A DNA stretch of 64,000 nt from the NCBI GenBank assembly GCA_020027205.1, contig JAHRAQ010000009.1:51746-115745 (forward strand). Reading direction: 5' to 3'. A model generated the notes under the pieces. The model searched no databases. It saw nothing but the letters and a program-made list of their open reading frames with translations, and was not told the DNA's origin. Shown piece by piece: positions 27,131-33,329 of this stretch (positions within the stretch are counted from its first letter, which is position 1; the number at the start of each line of letters is the position of its first letter). Both the position numbers and the translations under genes were made by a program. Source of the DNA: Nitrospirales bacterium (GTDB taxonomy: Bacteria; Nitrospirota; Nitrospiria; Nitrospirales; UBA8639).

Positions 27131-27222
27131 GGATGGACCTTCGGAGCATTTGCCTTTGGCAAATGCTTCCCGATTAAAAATGCCTGCCCCCGACGTTATG
27201 AATCGGGGGTCGGGAATGACGG
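27131..27222 (-). repeat. Composite nested interspersed repeat
   Basis: A family-A unit split by two insertions. A 29-base hairpin module at 27138-27166 (core gcatttgcctttggcaaatgc) sits between ggatgga and ttcccg. A second module (cctgcccccgacgttatgaa, then tcggggg) sits between attaaaaatg and tcgggaatgacgg. Confidence 0.85.
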
Positions 27223-27282
27223 AAGGAGAGGACGGGGCATGACGAAGAGGGTGTGCACGAAGGCGGTGCGGGCAACCATCCC

Positions 27283-27343
27283 TCCGTCATTCCGCGTCGA
27301 CGACGTCCAACGGCGGGAAAACCGTCCGCGCGCGGAATTCATC
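27283..27343 (+). repeat. Family-B interspersed repeat
   Basis: ccgtcattccgcgtcgac at one end and cgcgcgcggaattcatc at the other, with a variable middle; same arms as 14619-14679, 28770-28827 and 30962-31021. Confidence 0.8.
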
Positions 27344-27384
27344 GGCAGGGCGGCAATGGTCGGGGCGGGGAAACAGAAAAAATT

Positions 27385-27508
27385 GCCGCGCCGGATTTTT
27401 CGTTCCAGGCAAGGCGGGCAACGAGGGAGCGAGGGAGGCGTGCTGGTAAGCACGTCGACCGAGCGCCCGAGGCGCCCAACGCCGCATGGGACGAAAAATA
27501 CAAGCGGC
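27385..27508. repeat. 124-base imperfect hairpin downstream of apbE
   Basis: The outer arms gccgc...atttttcgttcca and tgggacgaaaaat...gcggc are reverse complements with few mismatches. The centre is a perfect small hairpin, cgtgct-ggta-agcacg. The intervening sequence (acgagggagcgagggaggcg with gagcgcccgaggcgcccaac) pairs partly. It abuts the apbE stop codon, so it could end apbE transcription, or be a MITE-like element or structured RNA. No gene is supported in 27112-27507. Confidence 0.65.
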
Positions 27509-28599
27509 TATGGCAGAGTCAGGTGTAGTCGATGGCGCAGGCCCGACGACACGGACACGGCGCCGTCCGCGTCGACAATCACGCCCTCGACGCCGGGCAG
27601 GCGTTCGATCAACGCCATGCCTTTTTCCGGCCCCATGACAAAAATGCCGGTGTCAAGCCCGTCGGCGAGCACGCCGGTCGCGGCCACGACGGTGACACTC
27701 TGCGCAAGACGGGCGGGGCGCAGCGTGCGCGGGTCGAGAATGTGATGATAGCGAACGCCGTCCTTTAGAAAATACCGTTGATAATCGCCGGCCGTGGACA
27801 CGGCCGCGTCTTCCAGTTCCAGTTGGCCGAGCGTGACGCCGGTTTCGCGCCGGGGATGCTGAATGCCGAACACAAACGGATGCCCGTCCGGCAGACGTCC
27901 AAAGGTGGCGATGTCGCCTGAAATAGCGACCACGCCCGCTCCAGCGCCGGCGTCCCGCATCACGCGGGCCGTCGCGTCGGCGGCGTAACCCTTGGCGATG
28001 CCGCCGACGTCCACCCGCATCCCGGCGCGGGACAGAAACGCCGTGGCCGCGTCCCGGTCGATGGACAGACCGGACAGGTTCAGAAGCGGTCGCACGGCGT
28101 CCAGTTCGCGTTGCGTCGGGAGACGCCCTTCGCGGGCGGTCTTCCAAATCTCCACGGCCGGGCCGATGACCACGTTGAATCCGCCGTCGGTCATCCGCGC
28201 CGCGTCGACCGCCTGTTCCAAGACGTCCATCGTTTCCGGGCTGACCCGGACGGGGTGTTGACCCGCCGCCGCATTCAGGCGCGACACTTCGCTATCGGGA
28301 ATCCATGTGCTCAACAGTTCTTCCAGCCGGTGAATTTCGGCAAAGCCCTCGCGCAGGGCATCGTGGGCCGCCTGCTCGTCCGGAGCCACCGCCGTCAGAA
28401 ACACCAGCGTCCCCATGTGCATCTGACCGCGTTTGACCACATGCGGCGAGGCGGCGAGGCGCGCATCGGTCACGCCATGCCCTTCATCCACACCGTGATC
28501 GACCACATGCGGCAAGGCGGCACACCCCACAAGACCCGCCGCCGCCACGCCGGCGAAGAAGGCACACACCACGCCCGCAACAAGGCGCGCGCTATTCAT
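27508..28599 (-). CDS. apbE: FAD:protein FMN transferase ApbE (lipoprotein)
   Basis: Attaches FMN by a phosphoester bond to Thr/Ser of exported flavoproteins. 363 aa with a lipobox (GLVGC) so that it acts from the membrane in the periplasm. Family features: MGTLVFLT near the N-terminus, RLEELLSTWIPDSEVSRLNA, DGGFNVVIGPAVEIW, VDVGGIAKGYAADA, VAISGDIATFG, VSTAGDYQRYF, YHHILDPRTLRPA and the metal-binding ADGLDTGIFVMG. It lies 1.5-3 kb from an FMN-binding protein gene with a target-like motif. The start codon directly touches a repeat array, so its promoter may lie in or beyond repeats. Confidence 0.95.
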   Translation of the reverse strand: MNSARLVAGVVCAFFAGVAAAGLVGCAALPHVVDHGVDEGHGVTDARLAASPHVVKRGQMHMGTLVFLTAVAPDEQAAHDALREGFAEIHRLEELLSTWIPDSEVSRLNAAAGQHPVRVSPETMDVLEQAVDAARMTDGGFNVVIGPAVEIWKTAREGRLPTQRELDAVRPLLNLSGLSIDRDAATAFLSRAGMRVDVGGIAKGYAADATARVMRDAGAGAGVVAISGDIATFGRLPDGHPFVFGIQHPRRETGVTLGQLELEDAAVSTAGDYQRYFLKDGVRYHHILDPRTLRPARLAQSVTVVAATGVLADGLDTGIFVMGPEKGMALIERLPGVEGVIVDADGAVSVSSGLRHRLHLTLP

Positions 28600-28602
28600 T
28601 CC

Positions 28603-28862
28603 CGTCCCCCTCTGTCATTTCCGCGTCCCCCTCTGTCATTTCCGCGTCCCCCTCTGTCATTCCCGACATTTTTAATCGGGAAGCATTTGCCAACGGCAAA
28701 TGCTCCGAAGGTCCATCCTTCTGTTGCCATCCTTCTGTTTCTTCATTCCGCCTGTTCCATACTCTGCAGATGGATTCCGCGTGCCCACGGTTTGCCTGCC
28801 AATGGACTCGTCGACGCGGAATGACGGAGCAGGACTGGATACCGGCTTTCGCCGGTATGACA
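28603..28862. repeat. Repeat island upstream of apbE (21-bp tandem, composite family A, family B, GGCTTTCGCC unit)
   Basis: In order: about 2.5 copies of a 21-base tandem unit (tctgtcatttccgcgtcccc) from 28603. Then a plus family-A unit (28654-28718) carrying the same 29-base hairpin module as 27131-27222 at 28683-28711, with one base different. Then a family-B unit (28770-28827) and a ggctttcgcc-type palindrome (28833-28862). No gene is seen in 28600-29069. Confidence 0.85.
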
Positions 28863-28952
28863 GCGAGGGGACAATGGAAAATGGCAAACATGGGGGCAGA
28901 CATGGGGAAAACATAAGAGAAAAAGCCAATTTTTACCCGTTTACATGCAGAC

Positions 28953-28981
28953 TTGACAGCCTTTATCGGATTCCATATAAT
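28953..28981 (+). promoter_or_regulatory. Perfect consensus sigma-70 promoter
   Basis: TTGACA (28953-28958), exactly 17 bases, TATAAT (28976-28981). It faces the Com-like/porin genes and lies just upstream of a Fur-box-like site. It stands out in this GC-rich genome. Confidence 0.85.
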
Positions 28982-29006
28982 TCCGTTTCTCAAAATCATA
29001 ACCAAT

Positions 29007-29025
29007 GAGAACGATTATCATAATT
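29007..29025 (+). promoter_or_regulatory. Fur-box-like operator
   Basis: gagaacgattatcataatt matches 14 of 19 positions of the classical Fur box consensus (GATAATGATAATCATTATC). It lies about 20 bases after the expected transcription start of the consensus promoter at 28953-28981, where a bound repressor would block early elongation. fur itself is 7 kb upstream. Confidence 0.65.
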
Positions 29026-29069
29026 ATTTATCGCTGTCGAATCTCATTCGTTTTGTGAGCCACGTTGCC

Positions 29070-29270
29070 ATGATGCACAGCGCGCCAAACACCACGTTGC
29101 CGCAACGCTCCGTGTCGCCGGAGGAGGCCCGGTGCGCCTGCGGCCATCTGATCGCCAAACTTCGCGGGGACCATCTCGAACTCAAATGCAAACGTTGCAA
29201 GCGCCTGGTATCGATTGCCCGCGCCGCCCTCGCGGAGTGGAAAATCTGCATCGCGCCCTGCGGAGAGTAG
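29070..29270 (+). CDS. Com-like small zinc-ribbon protein
   Basis: 66 aa, with Cys-22/Cys-24 (RCACGH) and Cys-40/Cys-43 (LKCKRCKR) spaced as in the phage Mu Com family, plus two late cysteines (ICIAPCGE). Com proteins bind nucleic acid or metal through a CxC...CxxC zinc site. It is the first gene after the Fur-box promoter. The ATG at 29070 or 29073 may be used; the ribosome-binding site is weak. It may be a regulator of the porin operon or a metal-binding protein; neither is established. Confidence 0.6.
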   Translation: MMHSAPNTTLPQRSVSPEEARCACGHLIAKLRGDHLELKCKRCKRLVSIARAALAEWKICIAPCGE

Positions 29271-29437
29271 CCATGCGCGCCGACCGCCACGATGTACGTT
29301 GGACGATGCACATGACACCCGATACATCCGAAACAGTGTTGACGGCCGCCGGGACGCCGGCCTTGACACCGCACACCGTCAGCGTCCCTTCCACAACCCG
29401 GAGGACCGGCAGAGTCCCCTTTTGCAAGGAGGTCGCA

Positions 29438-30937
29438 ATGCGACGTTTGTTCATTGCGGGGACGATCACGGCCCTTATGATTGTAGCACACCTGCCGGCA
29501 CTGGCCCAGCAGGGCTTTACGCCGGCACAGAAAGAAGAAATGCGAAAAATGCTTCGCGACATGATGCGGGAGCGGGGCATGACGCCGCCGGCCGGCGAGG
29601 ACATGCCGGCGATGGGCGATACCACGAAGGAAACGCCCCGGTTCGGCGAGACCTTCTCCGGCGGCACCGGCCTGATGGGCGGACGCACCATTTACGCCCG
29701 GCCCTTCGTCAAGGCGCCGAAAACCATCATCGGCGGATACATCGACTTCTCGCTGACGCGATGCCAGGGAGGAGCACGGGATTGTCGAGCCACGTTGGAA
29801 TTCGATCAGGAGCGGTTTGTGCCGTTCTTTTACTCCCAGGTCACCGACCGGTTGAGCGTGGCCGCCGAACTTGAAGTCGAACACGGCGGGCCGCAGAGCA
29901 ACCAAAGTGACGGGGACATCAAGATGGAGTTCGCCACCATGGACTACCGGTTTTCGGACTGGTTCAACCTGCGGGGCGGCATCATCCTGGTGCCCATGGG
30001 CCGGTTCAACCTCATCCACGACTCGCCGTTGAACGACCTGCCGTTGCGGCCGATGGTGAGCCGTTCGATCCTGCCTTCTACCTTTGCCGAAAGCGGAATC
30101 GGCTTTTTCGGCACGGTTTATCCGACCGCGCTGTCCAAGGTCGATTACGAGTTTTACGTCGTGAACGGCTTTGACGGGCGTAACGGCCAACTCCGGGAAA
30201 GTAGCGGGACGCGAGGCTCTCGCGGCAGTCTTTCACGGGATCGGAACGAAAACAAGGCGATTGTCAGTCGGATTTCGTTCAGTCCGAGGCTGGGAATCGA
30301 GATGGCCGGCTCCATTCATCACGGCCAATGGAACGATGAAAGTTCGATCTATAATGGCGAGGAATATGACCTGACCCTGTATGCCATTGACGGCAACCTG
30401 CAACGGGGACCGTTTGAACTTCAGGGTGAAGCCGCCTGGGCCGGCATCCAAGGATCCGGGCAATATCAGACCGAGGCGGGGCTGGTATCGACTCAAGCCG
30501 CCGACGACTCAATGAGGCGTCAAATTCTGCAACAAGAGGGCGTCGATTATGTCGTCCCCGCAAATATGTCCGGGTATTACGTGCAGTTGAATTACCACTT
30601 CATGCCCCGGATGCTCACCAGAACGTTCCCCGGCTACTTCGGCCAGGACTCCACGTTCACGGGCATCGTGCGTTGGGGAAAAGCGGACACCAACACCGCC
30701 TCCGACTTCAACCCGAATGACGAAGAACGGTTGACCCTGGGCATCAATTTCCGGCCGATTGAAGATTCGGTTATCAAGTTTGCCTATACGTTTAACACCA
30801 TTGGACAGACGCGCGAGCGGATTCAAACTGCAGGGGACAATACGCCGGACGATACGTCCGATGACGTATTCGGGGTACGGACCAATCCGGGCCTTACCGG
30901 CAGCGGGTTCCAGTTCAACCTATCAACGTACTTCTAA
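29438..30937 (+). CDS. Outer-membrane porin-like beta-barrel protein
   Basis: 499 aa. A signal peptide (MRRLFIAGTITALMIVAHLPALAQ) is followed by a short coiled coil (FTPAQKEEMRKMLRDMMRERG), a Gly/Pro linker, then a barrel of amphipathic strands such as DRLSVAAELEVEHGG, MEFATMDYRFSDWFNLRGGIILVPMGRFN, YYVQLNYHFMP and LTLGINFRPIEDSVIKFAYTFN, closing with FNLSTYF and its terminal Phe. The layout is like phosphate-selective porin (OprO/P) or trimeric-type porins with a periplasmic coiled coil. Start fixed by AAGGAGG. It is probably co-transcribed from the Fur-box promoter and could admit iron chelates or anions. Bases 29271-29437 hold no gene. Confidence 0.8.
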   Translation: MRRLFIAGTITALMIVAHLPALAQQGFTPAQKEEMRKMLRDMMRERGMTPPAGEDMPAMGDTTKETPRFGETFSGGTGLMGGRTIYARPFVKAPKTIIGGYIDFSLTRCQGGARDCRATLEFDQERFVPFFYSQVTDRLSVAAELEVEHGGPQSNQSDGDIKMEFATMDYRFSDWFNLRGGIILVPMGRFNLIHDSPLNDLPLRPMVSRSILPSTFAESGIGFFGTVYPTALSKVDYEFYVVNGFDGRNGQLRESSGTRGSRGSLSRDRNENKAIVSRISFSPRLGIEMAGSIHHGQWNDESSIYNGEEYDLTLYAIDGNLQRGPFELQGEAAWAGIQGSGQYQTEAGLVSTQAADDSMRRQILQQEGVDYVVPANMSGYYVQLNYHFMPRMLTRTFPGYFGQDSTFTGIVRWGKADTNTASDFNPNDEERLTLGINFRPIEDSVIKFAYTFNTIGQTRERIQTAGDNTPDDTSDDVFGVRTNPGLTGSGFQFNLSTYF

Positions 30938-30961
30938 GGGAAAATGCATGGCGCCGAATAT

Positions 30962-31021
30962 CCGTCATTCCGCGTCGTCGACTCCCAACAACAGGAGAAA
31001 CGTACGCGCGCGGAATCCATC
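30962..31021 (+). repeat. Family-B interspersed repeat with truncated family-A tail
   Basis: cgtcattccgcgtcgtcg to cgcgcgcggaatccat, followed near 31055-31070 by a partial ggatgg...aatgacg. It lies between the porin gene and the lipoprotein gene. Confidence 0.8.
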
Positions 31022-31086
31022 TGCAGGGTGTCAATGGCAGGAGTAAGAAACAGAAGGATGGAAATGACGAAAAAAGAAGAGACGGG

Positions 31087-31554
31087 ATGAGAAAGGAAAG
31101 TTGCACTGGATTCATCTGTGCTCTTGTGCTTGTCACCATCACGGCGGGGTGCGCGACGCTGGGTCGCGCGCCCCTTGCCGTGACCACGTCCTGCTCGCCG
31201 AAACAGGCGTGGGAGGCGGCTCTGGCCGGCGTCAGTGAACTGGTCGTCAGCACACAGGACAAAGACGACGGCGCCATTGTCACCGACTGGGCCATCATGG
31301 CATCCGACCAGGCCGCCGGCGTGTTTCAGCGCACGGCCAACCGGGAGCGCGCGCGGTTTTTGCTGGACGTGACCCCGGCCGGGGAGACCGCCACCATCTC
31401 CGTGCGGCAGATCCGGGAATATTTTTCCCCCATGGGCGTCCAGTCGCAGTCCACCAAATGGCGGCGCATTCCCGCCATGGCCGAGGAAGAGCGGCGCGTG
31501 ATGCAGCGAGTGTCGAACGAACTGAAGGAACGGGGATGCGCGATTCTCAACTGA
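31087..31554 (+). CDS. Small lipoprotein of unknown function
   Basis: 155 aa with a lipoprotein signal (FICALVLVTITAGC, lipid on Cys). The mature part has alternating beta segments (AIVTDWAIMASDQ, ERARFLLDVTPAGETATISVRQIREYF), a fold pattern reminiscent of small BamC-like or DUF3576-type lipoproteins, but I do not recognise a family. It overlaps the next gene by 19 bases, so it is coupled to the FMN-binding protein and probably belongs to the same export/redox unit. Confidence 0.75.
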   Translation: MRKESCTGFICALVLVTITAGCATLGRAPLAVTTSCSPKQAWEAALAGVSELVVSTQDKDDGAIVTDWAIMASDQAAGVFQRTANRERARFLLDVTPAGETATISVRQIREYFSPMGVQSQSTKWRRIPAMAEEERRVMQRVSNELKERGCAILN

Positions 31555-32297
31555 CACGCACCGCGCTGGCGTTGGCCGTGTGCGGCGTCCTGCTGACCGG
31601 CGCGCCCGCTCTGGCGGACGACGACGGGCGCGAGGAACACGAAGCGCACGAGGCACACGAAGAAGAACACGCGGAACACGCGGAGCCGGACAAGCAAATC
31701 TGGGATCACGAACTCAACCGGTGGCTGACGCCGGAGGAACTGGGGCACCTGGAAATTTATTTTACCGAAGAGGAAGCCGCCAAGGTCATGTTTCCGGATT
31801 CGGACGCCATTGACAAATCCACGCTGACCCTGACCCCGGAACAGAAAACACACATCGAGCAACTCATCGGGTGGAAATTTCCCGAACATGAATTTAACGT
31901 GTATATCGGCAAAACCAACGGCAACATCGACGGCTACGCGATGGTGCAGAACACCATCGGCAAACACCGCCCCATCACCTACATGGTGGGCGTGGACGCG
32001 GACGGCGAATGTATGAACTTCGAAGTGCTGGTCTACCGGGAAGCCCGCGGCAACGAGATCGCCACCAAGCGGTTCAATTATCAGTATCAGGGAAAAACCA
32101 TCGCGGACCCGGTGCGGATTAACCGGGACATCATCAATATCACCGGCGCCACCATGTCGGTGCGCTCCGCCAGCGCGGGGGTCAAGCGCGTCATGGTACT
32201 GGTGAACGAGTTGTATTTAAAACCGCTGGGACGCGGCGCCACCATCGTGGCGGGCGGCAAGGAAAAAAGTTTCCTTGAGTCCTTCCTGGGGCTCTGA
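31536..32297 (+). CDS. Periplasmic FMN-binding domain protein with ApbE target-like motif
   Basis: 253 aa: a signal peptide (TALALAVCGVLLTGAPALA), a His/Glu-rich linker (residues about 30-50), then an FMN-binding domain as in NqrC, RnfG and NosR. GYAMVQNTIGKHRPITYMVGVDADG precedes NITGATMSVRS, whose Thr-206 is the expected covalent FMN site of the [ST]GAT motif used by ApbE. With apbE nearby this is probably a covalently flavinylated electron carrier. EEELGHLEIYFTEEEA-like acidic helices are similar to those in other stand-alone FMN_bind proteins. Partner reductases are not obvious apart from the membrane protein downstream. Confidence 0.85.
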   Translation: MRDSQLTRTALALAVCGVLLTGAPALADDDGREEHEAHEAHEEEHAEHAEPDKQIWDHELNRWLTPEELGHLEIYFTEEEAAKVMFPDSDAIDKSTLTLTPEQKTHIEQLIGWKFPEHEFNVYIGKTNGNIDGYAMVQNTIGKHRPITYMVGVDADGECMNFEVLVYREARGNEIATKRFNYQYQGKTIADPVRINRDIINITGATMSVRSASAGVKRVMVLVNELYLKPLGRGATIVAGGKEKSFLESFLGL

Positions 32298-32329
32298 CGG
32301 CGCCGGCGATACGGAACGTACCACTCCTT

Positions 32330-32532
32330 CCGTCATTCCCGACGTTCGTAATCGGGGGTCGGGCGTGACGGAGAGAGAAGAGACGAAATGACAGGAGCAG
32401 GGATGACCGGCATTGGCCTTCCTCCGTCATTCCCGACGTTAGTAGTCGGGAATCCATCTTTCGGTTGTTTTTTGGGGGTAGGCCGAGGAAACAGAAGGAT
32501 GGATTCCCGATTAAAAATGTCGGGAATGACGG
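32330..32532. repeat. Three family-A type repeats between FMN-binding and membrane protein genes
   Basis: A variant with gggggtcgggcgtgacgg (32330-32371), a plus unit (32423-32458) and a minus unit (32497-32532) fill most of this gap. The last two face each other with 38 bases between them. No gene is seen in 32298-32601. Confidence 0.85.
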
Positions 32533-32601
32533 AAGGAGAAGGCGGATTGCCGGTTGCGTGGAAATCCGTGAGTTGTTTGATACAAGGCAGACACACCCGC
32601 G

Positions 32602-33129
32602 ATGCGAAATTTTAACACCCGGTTTCGGCTGCGCGACACCGACCGGCATATTCGCCTGGTCTATACGTGGTTCCTGCTGCTGATGCTGGCGGGCTTTGTG
32701 TTCACCTTTGTCTGGGCGCACAGCATGACGGAGTTAACACCGAAAGGCATTGTCGAACATTACCGCGGGTCGGATGAAAGTTTCGGCGAAGCGATGTCGT
32801 TCGGGCAACTCGCCGAAACGACGCACTTTCACCTGTTCACCCTGCCCGTCGTTTTTCTGATCATGGCGCATGTGCTGTATCTCACCATGGCCGGCTCCGC
32901 CCTGAAAACGCTCACCACGTGGGGCGCCTTTGCGGGCGTGACACTGGATCTCGTCTCGCCGTGGCTGATTACCTACGTTTCCCCGCTCTTTGTGATTACC
33001 ATGCTGACCGGCGACGTGCTCATGGTGGCGGCGTTTGTCGTCATGTTCCTGATTCCCATGCGCGAAATGTGGATTCTGAATCATCCGTTTATGATGCGGG
33101 CGGATTCGAGAGACATCGGCGGTTCGTAA
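32602..33129 (+). CDS. Four-helix inner-membrane protein with His-containing helices
   Basis: 175 aa. Four predicted helices: about 20-41 (WFLLLMLAGFVFTFVWAH), 76-98 (HLFTLPVVFLIMAHVLYLTMAG), 105-127 and 129-155. Histidines lie at the membrane edge or within helices (WAH, THFHLF, MAHVLY), which could ligate haem as in small b-type cytochromes. I do not recognise the family. Its position after the FMN-binding gene suggests it passes electrons to or from the flavin protein or the quinone pool (inference). It ends in a soluble tail, RADSRDIGGS. Confidence 0.65.
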   Translation: MRNFNTRFRLRDTDRHIRLVYTWFLLLMLAGFVFTFVWAHSMTELTPKGIVEHYRGSDESFGEAMSFGQLAETTHFHLFTLPVVFLIMAHVLYLTMAGSALKTLTTWGAFAGVTLDLVSPWLITYVSPLFVITMLTGDVLMVAAFVVMFLIPMREMWILNHPFMMRADSRDIGGS

Positions 33130-33246
33130 CAGGTTGTTTGACCGGAGGCCGGAGACGGTTCGTCCAGCGCCCGGAGAGTTGTCGTACTTTCCCTGGCTTT
33201 AGCCGGATCCGGGAAAGGAGCGGGGTCTCCCACTCAATCCTCTTCC

Positions 33247-33281
33247 GGCGGGAGGTGAGCCCTCCTCCTCCGTCTCCCGCC
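33247..33281. terminator. Possible bidirectional hairpin between convergent genes
   Basis: ggcgggag (33247-33254) and ctcccgcc (33274-33281) are perfect arms around a 19-base loop, between the ends of the membrane protein gene and glnD. A second weaker pair (ctttccc/gggaaag near 33188-33220) lies beside it. No T-tract. Confidence 0.4.
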
Positions 33282-33329
33282 CTCGGAGGATGGCCGGATT
33301 CACGCCGCCGCGGCCGACCCGACCGACAC

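Noticed and set aside
28603..28660. CRISPR array of 21-bp units before apbE
   Set aside because: Direct tandem copies without spacers; a simple tandem duplication.
29070..29270. Prophage remnant because of the Com-like protein
   Set aside because: No other phage gene, integrase or attachment site nearby; Com-like zinc proteins also occur outside phages.
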